Positions 7,681 through 16,232 are shown, numbered from the stretch's first letter. The stretch: DNA of 50,102 nt from Erysipelotrichaceae bacterium (GCA_017432895.1 JAFRIG010000069.1:1-50102); one strand, 5' to 3'. Translations and numbers: made by a program. The notes: generated from the letters alone by a model not told the origin.

Positions 7681-9235
7681 TCAAGGCACCTCCTATCTCT
7701 TCCGGCGTCTGATGTTTGGCGCCTAACATATACATACCCAATTCGGATTCATTGACGTTCTTGGCATCGGGGAAGTAACCCGAGATCTGTCCGTCAAACA
7801 TGACGATGATCCGATCGGAAAGAGCCATGACCTCATTGAGGTTGGCCGATACCAGCAGGATACCGGCTCCGGCATTGCGCATCTCGATCAGTTTGTGGTG
7901 GACGAATTCCTCCGAACCGATATCGATACCATGCGTCGGCTGCTCGGCGATCATGAACTTGGAATTGGTATTGTACTCTCTGGCTACGACGACTTTCTGA
8001 ATGTTACCGCCCGAGAGGCTGTTGACACTGGTGTCGATCGACTTGGTCTTGACCGCGAAAGTCTTGACTAAGGCTTCGGACATGTCCCTGATCGCTTTAT
8101 TGTTCATGAAGACCTTGTTGTTGATGTCTTCCCTGTCATAGTAGGTGGAGATCAGGTTGTCCGAGATCGGAAGAGCACCCGCGATACCATCGCCCATTCT
8201 ATCTTCCGGAATGTAGGCCATGCCCAGATCGCGGCGTCCTTTGATATTGAGATCGTTGACTCTGTTGCCGCAAATATTGATATCGCCGGTATAGGCCGTC
8301 TCTTCAAGACCCGTGATACATCTGACCAGTTCCTGCTGGCCGTTGCCTTCGACACCGGCGACACCCAGGATCTCACCGCTCTTGACGGCGAAAGACATGT
8401 GGTCGAGGACCGGCTTGCCGTTTCTTTCCATATAGAGATCTTTGATCTCCAGAGCCTTTTCGCCATGGAAATCTTCATTGGTCTTGTAGGCATTCATATC
8501 GGAATCCAGGTCACGGCCGATGATCAGGTTGGTCAGCTGTTGCATCGTCAGTTCTTCATTCAGATAGGTACCCTTGGAGACACCGTTTCTGATGACCGAG
8601 ATCTTGTCCGAGATACGCTTGACTTCTTCCAGCTTGTGGGAGATGAACAGGATCGTGTGACCCTGTTCCTTGAAAGAACGCAGCTGATCGAAAAGTTTAT
8701 CGGTCTCCTGGGGCGTCAAAACGGAAGTCGGCTCGTCCAGGATGATCAGCTCGGCGTTGCGGTAGAGCGTCTTTAGGATCTCGACCTTCTGTCGCTTGGC
8801 GACTGACAATGTCGAAACCTTGGCATTGACATCGAGTTCAAAATTATACTTGTCGGATAGTTCCTGACATCTTCGCGCGGCTTCTTTCTTATCGATAAAG
8901 ATACTCTTCTTGGGCTCATCGCCAAGAATGATATTATCGACGATCGAAAAAGACGGTATCAGCATGAAGTGCTGATGCACCATGCCGATGCCTGCTTTGA
9001 TGGCGTCCATGGAACTGGAGAAATCGGTTTCCTTCCCCTTGTAGGTGACGGTACCACTGGAGGGCTTTTCGATGCCGAAGATGACTTTCATCAGCGTCGA
9101 TTTGCCTGCGCCGTTTTCACCGACAATGGAATGGATCTCTCCTTTTTGAAATTCCATGTTAATGTCACGGTTAGCCACTGTTCCATTCGGATAGACTTTG
9201 GTAACATTATCAAGTTTCAATATCGTCTCACTCAT
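7673..9235 (-). CDS. Nucleoside ABC transporter ATP-binding protein (two ABC domains, NupO-like)
   Basis: 520 residues with two ABC domains in tandem, as in RbsA/NupO proteins. The first has Walker A GENGAGKST and Walker B LIILDEPT but a weakened signature (LSVAKRQ). The second has a degenerate Walker A (GVEGNGQQE) and a canonical signature (LSGGNIQK). This asymmetry is normal for the family, where one composite ATP site is weak. The Shine-Dalgarno AGGAGG is perfect. It is separated from the lipoprotein gene by a hairpin that may lower its expression relative to the binding protein. Confidence 0.94.
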   Translation of the reverse strand: MSETILKLDNVTKVYPNGTVANRDINMEFQKGEIHSIVGENGAGKSTLMKVIFGIEKPSSGTVTYKGKETDFSSSMDAIKAGIGMVHQHFMLIPSFSIVDNIILGDEPKKSIFIDKKEAARRCQELSDKYNFELDVNAKVSTLSVAKRQKVEILKTLYRNAELIILDEPTSVLTPQETDKLFDQLRSFKEQGHTILFISHKLEEVKRISDKISVIRNGVSKGTYLNEELTMQQLTNLIIGRDLDSDMNAYKTNEDFHGEKALEIKDLYMERNGKPVLDHMSFAVKSGEILGVAGVEGNGQQELVRCITGLEETAYTGDINICGNRVNDLNIKGRRDLGMAYIPEDRMGDGIAGALPISDNLISTYYDREDINNKVFMNNKAIRDMSEALVKTFAVKTKSIDTSVNSLSGGNIQKVVVAREYNTNSKFMIAEQPTHGIDIGSEEFVHHKLIEMRNAGAGILLVSANLNEVMALSDRIIVMFDGQISGYFPDAKNVNESELGMYMLGAKHQTPEEIGGALND

Positions 9236-9255
9236 AAGATCCTCCTAAAATTTAG

Positions 9256-9297
9256 AAAAAGTCATGCGCCATAAAAAGATTTACAGCGCATGACTTT
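9256..9297 (-). terminator. Intercistronic attenuator hairpin after the BMP gene
   Basis: A 12-bp stem (9258-9269 with 9286-9297, AAAGTCATGCGC and complement) is followed on the minus strand by TTTTTC. It lies between the lipoprotein gene and the ATPase gene and probably acts as a partial terminator or 3'-end stabiliser, giving more binding protein than transporter core. Confidence 0.7.
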
Positions 9298-9320
9298 GTA
9301 AAACATCAATTGGTCAATAA

Positions 9321-10457
9321 CTACTCAACACGGTTTCCTGCTAAGAGAGCCGGCCAGTTGGCAGCATACTGATCTGCATCCCAGTCAGTCAAGCAGTCGA
9401 TAACTGTGACCTCACCATTGACAACAGAAGCCAGAACGTCAGCCAGTTTAGCTCTTGTAGCATCATCAGTGTTAGCGAGATAGAAATCGTTCTCAGCCAG
9501 ACCGACACCGTTCAGAGCGATACCCCACATCTCAGCCTTGCCAAGTTTGTCGGCGTAATTGCCGTTGGCAACCATTTCGATGAAAGCCTTGAGAGGAACA
9601 CCGGTGTTCTTCAAAGCGGAGGTAAGGATCGTGTTAGCCCAGTCAGGGTTGGTATCCTTGAACTGTAAGTACTGGTCCTGGTCAACACCGATGCACCAGA
9701 CATCATCATGTTCAGAGCAGGCATCGATAACACCATTGCCTAAGCCACCGGCAACCTGCCAGATAACGTCAGCACCCTTGTTGATCATGTCGGAAGTAAC
9801 TTCCTTACCTAAAGCGGTATCAGAGAAAGAACCCGGATATGAAACGACGTATTTAACACCGTTGTCAGTCAAAACCTGGCAGTAGCCGGAAATGAACTGG
9901 TTCATAGACTGGGTATCCATACCGACGACGACACCGACCGTACCGGTCTTGGTGATAGCGGCGCTAAGAGAACCTACCAGATAACCTAATTCGGCAGTGT
10001 TGCACTTCGTGCTGTAGCAGTTTGCAGGAATGCCTGATTCCGGAACATAGTCATAGTCATAGTTGAAGAACAGCTGATCAGGATACTTCTCACAAGCCTT
10101 GTATAAGAAGTCCTCATAGTCACCGTTACCGCAGACGACCAGGTCGTATGCATGATCTTCACAGACGTTGTCGAACCAGTTCATCCAGTTAGCTTCTGAT
10201 TTTTCACCACTCGGGTCGCATTCGAAGACTTCTACTGTGATGTTGTTGTCAGCTGCATTCATTTCATCGGCAGCACCGGCGATGGTGTCAAAGTAAGACT
10301 GGTCGCCTCTGTGCGGGATCAATACTGCAACCTTCGTGATGCCATCATCTTCTTCAGCCGGAGTATTGTCAGCAGCCGGAGTTTCGTCTTTCTTACCGCA
10401 GCCAACTAATGCGAATACCATTAAAGCTGCCAGTAATACAGTTAATAATTTCTTCAT
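9321..10457 (-). CDS. BMP-family nucleoside-binding lipoprotein
   Basis: 378 residues starting at MKKLLTVLL. This ATG has the Shine-Dalgarno AAAGGAG at good spacing; an upstream in-frame ATG at 10484 lacks one. There is a lipoprotein signal with lipobox LVGC, Cys20, followed by an acidic linker (about 24-37) and the periplasmic-binding fold of the BMP/PnrA family (VAVLIPHRGDQSYFD, later VVCGNGDYED). It should be anchored outside the cell and deliver nucleosides to the NupOPQ-like core. It is the first gene of the operon and has a clear promoter upstream. Confidence 0.92.
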   Translation of the reverse strand: MKKLLTVLLAALMVFALVGCGKKDETPAADNTPAEEDDGITKVAVLIPHRGDQSYFDTIAGAADEMNAADNNITVEVFECDPSGEKSEANWMNWFDNVCEDHAYDLVVCGNGDYEDFLYKACEKYPDQLFFNYDYDYVPESGIPANCYSTKCNTAELGYLVGSLSAAITKTGTVGVVVGMDTQSMNQFISGYCQVLTDNGVKYVVSYPGSFSDTALGKEVTSDMINKGADVIWQVAGGLGNGVIDACSEHDDVWCIGVDQDQYLQFKDTNPDWANTILTSALKNTGVPLKAFIEMVANGNYADKLGKAEMWGIALNGVGLAENDFYLANTDDATRAKLADVLASVVNGEVTVIDCLTDWDADQYAANWPALLAGNRVE

Positions 10458-10556
10458 TTTCTTCTCCTTTTCTTTTCTATTCAAAGCGTCATGAACGCTT
10501 CAAACCAATTTGGAACTAAAGAATTATCAAACTATCGAGCTTTCTTCGATATACAA

Positions 10557-10585
10557 ATTATACAATTGATAGAGTCCGTTTTCAA
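10557..10585 (-). promoter_or_regulatory. SigA-type promoter of the nucleoside transport operon
   Basis: On the minus strand TTGAAA (10580-10585) and TATAAT (10557-10562) are separated by exactly 17 bp. The roughly 95-nt leader that follows holds two hairpins: TATCGA/TCGATA just after the start site, and AAGCGT/ACGCTT nearer the gene. The first is a possible operator. No purine riboswitch was recognised. Confidence 0.82.
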
Positions 10586-10612
10586 TGTAAATTACAGTAA
10601 TAAATTCCTTAT

Positions 10613-11170
10613 TTATTCGACCTTGAAAGGCTCGTATCCCTTAGCGATCAGCTCCTGGTCAAAATCCGCTCTTGCCAGCCTGCAGGCCTCTTCAAAACTG
10701 TCCCCGATCTTAACTAAACTGAGCATATTGTCAAACGCAAAATCCTTGTCCTCGATCAGATAGCCATCCTTATCATAATAGAGACCATCGACCTCATCTT
10801 TCTCGATCTTACGCTCTATCATCTTCTTGGGACCACCATAGAAACCATAGGAAGGAAGCCCCTTGGCCACAAACCAGCCCAGTTCCCATAAAGTACCGCT
10901 GTCCGGTTCATGACCCCGCCAGTCATCCAGCTGAGCGATGCACATATCGCAGTTTTTCATATGGGTATAGTCGTGTAAAAAGACTCTTTTCCAGAAGTTT
11001 TCACCGGGCTCCACCGGATCGCCTTCTCCCGGGAAAAGGCCGATGAAACCGTATTTATCGCAAACCTGCTTCCAGTATTTTACCGTCTCATCGCAGGTCG
11101 GCAGAAACATCTCGAAATCCGCCAGATAGACCACAGGCCTTCTGAGCTTGCCATCCTTATCGATAAACAT
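10613..11170 (-). CDS. Nucleoside 2-deoxyribosyltransferase (second of two)
   Basis: 185 residues. The family core is visible: an N-terminal VYLADFEMF strand-loop, then CDMCIAQLDDWRGHEPDSGTLWELGWFVAKG split over residues about 94-124, with the conserved Asp residues and the catalytic-type Glu in the WELG context. The enzyme swaps the base of 2-deoxynucleosides. It overlaps its paralogue by one base (TGATG), so the two are coupled. It is larger than its neighbour and diverged from it; one may have a changed substrate or be a partner subunit. Confidence 0.82.
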   Translation of the reverse strand: MFIDKDGKLRRPVVYLADFEMFLPTCDETVKYWKQVCDKYGFIGLFPGEGDPVEPGENFWKRVFLHDYTHMKNCDMCIAQLDDWRGHEPDSGTLWELGWFVAKGLPSYGFYGGPKKMIERKIEKDEVDGLYYDKDGYLIEDKDFAFDNMLSLVKIGDSFEEACRLARADFDQELIAKGYEPFKVE

Positions 11171-11688
11171 CAGTCCATCCTCCCTTCAAGATCCGCCTTT
11201 ATTTTATTCAAAGCGGTCTCCAGATCTCCTTCAACGACCGTCGAACCATACTCCAGCATCAGATTCAAAGGACCCGGTTCAAAAGAGATGCCATCCTTGT
11301 CTTCCCAGCGCTTGGCTTCTTCGTTATACTTCTTTTCCCCGCTGTATCTTTCCTGACAGACTCTGGCATCCGGCATATAGGCATAGACCTTCTTGTCAAA
11401 ACCATAGGCGATACCCATCTCCAAGGCACACTCGCTGTAGGGTTCCACGTAGGAGCGGAAATCCTTACAATCGGCGATCAGTATATCGCAGTTTCTGATC
11501 AGTTCCAGACGCTTGTTCGCGACATTTCTGCTGTTTTCAAAACTGTCCCTGGCCCTATAAAGATCTTCAGGATATTCCAGCAGTTCAAAACCATAGGCAA
11601 CACATAATTCCTTTTTCTTTTCAAAAAGATGCTTTGCGTCTTTTCGTAAACGATCGGGACCTGAAAGATAGACTTTTAACTTGTTCAT
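11170..11688 (-). CDS. Nucleoside 2-deoxyribosyltransferase (first of two)
   Basis: 172 residues. It opens with VYLSGPD, the usual nucleoside-binding start, and has CDILIADCKDFRS followed by EPYSECALEMGIAYG, where the Glu of the SEC/LEMG segment matches the catalytic region of the family. The Shine-Dalgarno AAGGGTG is good, and a TATAAT box lies at 11714-11719. It forms a two-gene unit with the next paralogue, just upstream of the nucleoside import operon and on the same strand, which fits deoxynucleoside salvage. Confidence 0.85.
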   Translation of the reverse strand: MNKLKVYLSGPDRLRKDAKHLFEKKKELCVAYGFELLEYPEDLYRARDSFENSRNVANKRLELIRNCDILIADCKDFRSYVEPYSECALEMGIAYGFDKKVYAYMPDARVCQERYSGEKKYNEEAKRWEDKDGISFEPGPLNLMLEYGSTVVEGDLETALNKIKADLEGRMD

Positions 11689-11758
11689 ATTTTTACACCC
11701 TTAATATATTTACATTATATACTTTCGTATCATTGCGATAATGTTCAATTCACACCCA

Positions 11759-11793
11759 CAAAAAAGCCTTATCATTTCTGATATATTGGCTTT
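11759..11793 (-). terminator. Terminator of AAA+ ATPase gene 1
   Basis: On the minus strand AAAGCC...TGATAAGGCTT forms a stem closed by AAGCC/GGCTT, with inner pairs ATCA/TGAT, and is followed by TTTTTT. It starts directly after repeat copy 1. The sequence ATAAAGCCAATATATC in it resembles the arm of the palindrome in front of ATPase 2. Confidence 0.75.
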
Positions 11794-11835
11794 ATTCCGC
11801 GGCGAAACGCATTTTTTCTCGTTCACCGCGCGTTT
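11794..11835. repeat. 42-bp repeat, copy 1 (3' of ATPase 1)
   Basis: Identical over 42 bp to the copies at 13282 and 13416. The repeat is an imperfect inverted repeat: CGCGGCGAAACG near one end and CGTTCACCGCG near the other, around a T-rich loop. This copy overlaps the TAA stop codon of ATPase 1 by two bases. Confidence 0.97.
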
Positions 11836-13261
11836 ATTTTCTAAACAGGTCGTCTAAAGTGATTACATTGACAAAGATCCCGGAATACTCATTGCGATCT
11901 AATCCGAAAGTGGTTATCAGTGTATTATAGATCGAAACTTTTGGCGAAACTTCTTTCTTTAACAGTTCTGCTCGATGAAGAAGAAGCCGATAATAATCTT
12001 TATCAACGGTAAAAGTGTCACCGTAGTATTTTAATTCACACATATTGATAACGTTGTCTTTTCTTTCGATCAGCAGATCAATCTGCGTCCCTTTACTGTC
12101 ATCGCCTCGCTTGGACCATGCCGATTGAGAAGTAATAACTCCGGAAATTCCCAAAGCATCTTTGATCTGCCGAATATGGTTAAAGCAGACATTTTCAAAA
12201 GAAAAACCTCTCCAGGAAATAACACTTTGTGAAGAAAGACCCTGCTGATAAAAATGTTCATTGGTTTCTGAGTTTTTCACAAAATGAAGATAGAAAAGAC
12301 AAAACGGATCGATCAGCTTATAGTGTTCCTGTCTCTTGCTGAAACCAAACGGAACATATTTGATCACAAAATCGCTTGCGATAAGGGCGTTCATATTCTT
12401 GCTGAACCCTCCGCCATCCGATATCTTCATTTCATCCATGATTTCTTTTCTGGTATAACCCGAATTTCGACGATACAGGAATTCGACGATCGATTTCATG
12501 GTCTCAGGATTTTGAAAAGCAGAAGAAAATAAGCGATCATATTCCCCTATCAATTTGGCATTCTTTGCAAAAAATATGGCATCGATGTTTTGAGCCAGAC
12601 TCATCTCCGGCAAAAAATAATTCAAGTAATAGGGGATCCCTCCTACTGCCATATAGCTTTGAACGATATCGTATCGGGAAAAACGAACATTATTCTCTTT
12701 AAAATACTGTTCGCATTCATATAGAGTAAATGGCAACAACTTAATTTCATAAGTAACTCTGCCATAGAGGCCGCCATGATTATTGATCAATTTATCCAGG
12801 ATCCAGGAATTGGCGCTTCCGCAAACAATTACCATCAGATTATTCTGATGACACCCCCAGTTATTCCAGAATGATTCGAATGCCGTCATAAAGCCGGATC
12901 TCGGAGTATCAAGCCAGGGAAGTTCATCAAGAAAGACCAGTTGTCTGCTGCCGTCATTCTTTGATTCCAGATAGTCCTCCAAAAGGTAGAACGCCTCAAA
13001 CCAGTCTTTCGGTTTTTCACGATCCTTTAATCCATAGCGGTACAACGTCTGATAGAAGCTGTTGAGCTGTATCTGCAGGGAATTGTTCTCTATTTCCGCA
13101 GGAGAAAGACCTGCATGACGAAAAGTAAACCTTCCTTCAAAAGTCTGATCAATCAGATAAGTTTTACCGACTCTTCGACGCCCGTAAACAGCTACCAGTT
13201 CAGCCCGTTTGCGATCGTAAAGTCTTTCAAGTTCTTTTATTTCTTTTTCTCTGCCTATCAT
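11834..13261 (-). CDS. AAA+ ATPase with C-terminal PD-(D/E)XK (DUF234-like) domain, copy 1
   Basis: 475 residues. The N-terminal ATPase_2-type domain has Walker A GRRRVGKT (27-34) and Walker B LVFLDELPW (Asp112, Glu113). A winged-helix stretch follows (about 255-320). The C-terminal nuclease-like core has Glu356, Asp395 (QIDLLIER) and Glu409-x-Lys411 (CELKY), matching PD-(D/E)XK spacing. TATAAT sits exactly 6 nt before the ATG, with an extended -10 TG, suggesting a leaderless mRNA. The gene is tightly framed by 42-bp repeats and breaks up the nucleoside salvage cluster, so it may be an insertion. A clear paralogue is at 46498. Biological role unknown. Confidence 0.85.
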   Translation of the reverse strand: MIGREKEIKELERLYDRKRAELVAVYGRRRVGKTYLIDQTFEGRFTFRHAGLSPAEIENNSLQIQLNSFYQTLYRYGLKDREKPKDWFEAFYLLEDYLESKNDGSRQLVFLDELPWLDTPRSGFMTAFESFWNNWGCHQNNLMVIVCGSANSWILDKLINNHGGLYGRVTYEIKLLPFTLYECEQYFKENNVRFSRYDIVQSYMAVGGIPYYLNYFLPEMSLAQNIDAIFFAKNAKLIGEYDRLFSSAFQNPETMKSIVEFLYRRNSGYTRKEIMDEMKISDGGGFSKNMNALIASDFVIKYVPFGFSKRQEHYKLIDPFCLFYLHFVKNSETNEHFYQQGLSSQSVISWRGFSFENVCFNHIRQIKDALGISGVITSQSAWSKRGDDSKGTQIDLLIERKDNVINMCELKYYGDTFTVDKDYYRLLLHRAELLKKEVSPKVSIYNTLITTFGLDRNEYSGIFVNVITLDDLFRK

Positions 13262-13281
13262 ACCTAAATTATATCACCTTA

Positions 13282-13323
13282 ATTCCGCGGCGAAACGCAT
13301 TTTTTCTCGTTCACCGCGCGTTT
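13282..13323. repeat. 42-bp repeat, copy 2 (5' of ATPase 1)
   Basis: Exact copy of the 42-mer, ending 20 bp before the ATPase start codon. On the minus strand the repeat leads straight into the gene's extended -10 box, so it covers the -35 region. Confidence 0.97.
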
Positions 13324-13415
13324 GATCCTTATAAAGTCGTTAAAACGGATAAATTTCTTTAAAAAAGTCCTTTATTTATCGGCTTTAGACGAATTAAAAG
13401 ATATTTTATAGCTTT
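13324..13415. other. 92-bp AT-rich spacer between repeats 2 and 3
   Basis: No gene, Shine-Dalgarno or clear terminator was seen. TATAAA-like sequence follows repeat copy 3 on the minus strand, at about the same place where copy 2 is followed by the ATPase -10 box. Confidence 0.5.
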
Positions 13416-13457
13416 ATTCCGCGGCGAAACGCATTTTTTCTCGTTCACCGCGCGTTT
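13416..13457. repeat. 42-bp repeat, copy 3
   Basis: Exact copy of the 42-mer, 134 bp from copy 2 (start to start). Like copy 1 it is preceded on the plus strand by GCTTT; like copy 2 it is followed by GAT. The shared similarity therefore extends slightly past the 42 bp in pairs of copies. Confidence 0.97.
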
Positions 13458-13482
13458 GATTTGATCAATGATCAATAAGCCC

Positions 13483-13512
13483 AAAAAAAGAAGACCTTTT
13501 CAGATCTTCTTT
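13483..13512 (-). terminator. Terminator of the purine nucleoside phosphorylase gene
   Basis: On the minus strand AAAGAAGAtCT and AGgTCTTCTTT pair around GAAA, followed by TTTTTTT. It lies just after the deoD stop codon. Confidence 0.88.
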
Positions 13513-13518
13513 GTCAGA

Positions 13519-14229
13519 TCATAAGCTGATCGCCGTATCCAAAGCGATCTCGATCATTTCCTTGAAAGCCAGCTGACGCTGTTCAGGTGTCGTGATCTCA
13601 TCTTTCATATCCGAGATCGTCAATAAACATGCCGCTTTCTTACCCAGATATCGCGCATTGGCGAATAAGCCGAAGCTTTCCATCTCCCCGGCAATGCATT
13701 TGTAAGGCGGTTCCTTACGCATGTTTGGATCAGAATAGAAACAATCGCCGCTGTGGGCGATGCCCTTGTAGTAGAAGTGGCCCTTCTCCTTGGCCGTCTG
13801 TTCAAGTTTGGCTGTGATCTCAGGATCGGGATACATCAGATCTTCCTTGTAGCCAAAGGCCGTTTCCGCAAAGGAAGAAGTCGAATATGCCGCTTCGACC
13901 AGGATCACGTCGAATAATTTCATCTCTTCCAGATAGCCGCCGCAAGAACCGACTCTGATGATGTTTTCTACGCCATAGAACTTGTATAGTTCATAGGAAT
14001 AGATGGCCATTGAAGGAATGCCCATGCCATGACCCATGACCGAGATCGGAACGCCCTTATAAGTTCCCGTATACCCCAGCATGTTTCTGACGTGGTTGAA
14101 TTCTTTCGCATCTTCCAAAAAGTTCTCCGCAATGAATTTCGCCCGCAAAGGATCGCCGGGCATGATGACCGTCTTGGCGATATCGCCTACTTTAGCCGTA
14201 TTGTGTGGTGTGCCGTTAAATTCGCTCAT
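13519..14229 (-). CDS. deoD: Purine nucleoside phosphorylase, DeoD type
   Basis: 236 residues, the standard hexameric DeoD length. Motifs visible in order are VIMPGDPLRAKFIA (22-35), GMGIPSMAIY, VGSCGG, the nucleoside-binding GEMES (about 181-185) and TISD with the catalytic Asp (about 206). It cleaves purine (deoxy)nucleosides with phosphate to base and (deoxy)ribose-1-phosphate. The start follows GGAGAG. It lies 44 bp after the ADP-ribosylglycohydrolase-like gene on the same strand and probably shares its transcript. Confidence 0.96.
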   Translation of the reverse strand: MSEFNGTPHNTAKVGDIAKTVIMPGDPLRAKFIAENFLEDAKEFNHVRNMLGYTGTYKGVPISVMGHGMGIPSMAIYSYELYKFYGVENIIRVGSCGGYLEEMKLFDVILVEAAYSTSSFAETAFGYKEDLMYPDPEITAKLEQTAKEKGHFYYKGIAHSGDCFYSDPNMRKEPPYKCIAGEMESFGLFANARYLGKKAACLLTISDMKDEITTPEQRQLAFKEMIEIALDTAISL

Positions 14230-14273
14230 AAATTACTCTCCTGATTCTATTTTAAGGTATTAAATCGATACTA

Positions 14274-16232
14274 TCAGTACAAGCTGAGACTGATAGTTCT
14301 ATCGATACAGTCTTTTCCTAACGTGATTCCAAAGAGATCCTTCAATTCGATATAAGGGAAGAAATATTCCTTTTCATCAAACAGGACCTCCAGCATCTTC
14401 TCTTTTTTATCTATCTTCAGTTTATGAACCACTCCTTCTTCCCAAACCAACGGATAGGAACAGATGATCCTTTCCTGTTTATTCTTTTCGATCAGTACCA
14501 GACTATCATCATTTAAACCGAGTTTATAGTGATGCAGATAACCCTGCATATTGAACACCAGCATGTGTTCCTTTCCCTGTTCCGGAATAAACTCCCACTC
14601 GATGTGTTCATATATTTCACCATAGGCACCGCTTGAGATCAGGGCATGTTCAGCAGATATTCCCAATAAGCCTTCTTCGATCTTCCAGGTCCCGGAATGT
14701 TCGACGAAACCGCGGATATTGGACATGTAATCACCGCCATAGCGGGGGCCATAGTGATCCAGAGGATAGGCTTTGAAATCGTAATCCAAGGAAGCTTTTC
14801 TTTCGATTTGGATATCCTTTATGTAATAAGGCTCATCCGAAATGATGCCGGCCTTGTGGATAGTAACGTTCTTTCTCAAAGGCATTTCAATGATTAACTT
14901 ATTATCAGCTACCTGTTTCTGGAAAGAGATCTTTCCTTCACAATCCCCGACATAGGTACTGATATTTTTGCCGCCTTCGATATCTATAATGACTTTATCA
15001 CCCGGATACAGAAACGGTGAAAACTGCGGATCATAGCGGGCATCATAGAGGTCATCAGAGAGATAGTAGACGTATTTATAGGCATCTTTAGCTTCCACAT
15101 AGAGCTTATTATCCCCAACTGTAATATTCCCTTCCTTAGTCCTAATGCCCTTGGTGGCATATGGCAATTCAAAAGGCTCGTAGTCGACTTCCATCCCATG
15201 CAGCTTATAGGCCAGCTTCGTAAACAAAGCCGCTGAGTCGGAGACCGTCTGGATATTCAAATAACCGATAGCGCTTGAAGCATTGACGATGTCGTTGATC
15301 GGTCTGATCCACTTCTCATCGATCCCATCCAAACCTAATAGGGCTCCCATGATCGAACCGACATTGCCGCAGTTGCAATCGGTATCCCAGCCGCTTCTGT
15401 TTAGCATGGTCAAGGTCTTATCAAAATCGTTCTCGCCATAGCACATGGCCATGACCATCAAAGCCGTATTGGGAATGATGTGACAGACACCGGGATATTT
15501 GTCGTAACCGTAATTATCCTGAATGTATTTGAGACATTCTTGCCAATCGGTTTTGTTTTCTTTATAGAAACGGATGATGTCTTTAGCGACCTGGTAGTAT
15601 TCCAGATCCTTGTTCAGATATTCCAGAGCCTCATCAATAACCTCGTGGATATCATCTTTCTGCATGGCTAAAGCGATGGCTGTCGCCACAAAGATACCGC
15701 CCTCAATCCCGCAGCGGTCATGCGTAACACTGGAAGCCATGGCTGCCAGCTTCTTTGCCAGATCAATATCATAGCCGGCTACATAGCCCCAGCAGTCGGA
15801 GAAGATCTGCCCGCCGATCTGTTCGGCGATGGCCTGACCGTTTTGTTCGACACTGCCTGACTTTGGGGCTTTGATGCCGTTTTTCAGATTCTCATAAGCC
15901 GTGTGTTCCGTCGAAACACCGACGCCACCCCACCAGAAGAAACCTCGGTATTCCTGCAGATAATTTAAGAAACAGTCACCGATGTTTTCGGTCGTCAGTT
16001 CTTCTTCATCCAACAGAGCCCTGACAAAAAACAAAGGACCGTTGCTGTCATCATCGGCGGCATAGATGTCGTAGTCCACCAGATAGCCTTCCTTGTCGCC
16101 GAAGTCCGCCATGATCTTCTCGTGACTCCAGCCTTCGACCGGCGAACCCAGGCGAATGCCGATCAGCTTGCCCAGCCAGGAAGCATAGACCTTTTCCAGA
16201 TATTCGTGCTTATCCTCGATCCTCAATTTCAT
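14274..16232 (-). CDS. ADP-ribosylglycohydrolase-like protein with C-terminal extension
   Basis: 652 residues. The first 340 or so form an ADP-ribosylglycohydrolase (DraG-type) domain: GKLIGIRLGSPVEGW (21-35), an acidic metal motif DDDSNGP (about 60-66) and a second metal motif WDTDCNCGNVGSIMGALLG. The remaining 300 residues are beta-rich and unrecognised, roughly twice the family's usual length. Many members act on N-ribosides rather than on proteins; the nearby nucleoside hydrolase and DeoD support a riboside substrate. The start overlaps the esterase stop by 4 nt (ATGA). Confidence 0.78.
   Translation of the reverse strand: MKLRIEDKHEYLEKVYASWLGKLIGIRLGSPVEGWSHEKIMADFGDKEGYLVDYDIYAADDDSNGPLFFVRALLDEEELTTENIGDCFLNYLQEYRGFFWWGGVGVSTEHTAYENLKNGIKAPKSGSVEQNGQAIAEQIGGQIFSDCWGYVAGYDIDLAKKLAAMASSVTHDRCGIEGGIFVATAIALAMQKDDIHEVIDEALEYLNKDLEYYQVAKDIIRFYKENKTDWQECLKYIQDNYGYDKYPGVCHIIPNTALMVMAMCYGENDFDKTLTMLNRSGWDTDCNCGNVGSIMGALLGLDGIDEKWIRPINDIVNASSAIGYLNIQTVSDSAALFTKLAYKLHGMEVDYEPFELPYATKGIRTKEGNITVGDNKLYVEAKDAYKYVYYLSDDLYDARYDPQFSPFLYPGDKVIIDIEGGKNISTYVGDCEGKISFQKQVADNKLIIEMPLRKNVTIHKAGIISDEPYYIKDIQIERKASLDYDFKAYPLDHYGPRYGGDYMSNIRGFVEHSGTWKIEEGLLGISAEHALISSGAYGEIYEHIEWEFIPEQGKEHMLVFNMQGYLHHYKLGLNDDSLVLIEKNKQERIICSYPLVWEEGVVHKLKIDKKEKMLEVLFDEKEYFFPYIELKDLFGITLGKDCIDRTISLSLY

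Noticed and set aside
9256-9297. Hairpin as a full terminator splitting the transporter operon
   Set aside because: The U-tract is short, and the binding protein and transporter core must be made together; partial attenuation is more likely.
10458-10610. Purine riboswitch before the nucleoside operon
   Set aside because: The leader is only about 95 nt with two short hairpins; the conserved three-way junction bases of purine riboswitches were not found.
11794-13457. Three identical 42-bp repeats as a CRISPR remnant
   Set aside because: The intervals are about 1446 and 92 bp, not uniform spacers, and one contains a complete gene; no cas gene is near.
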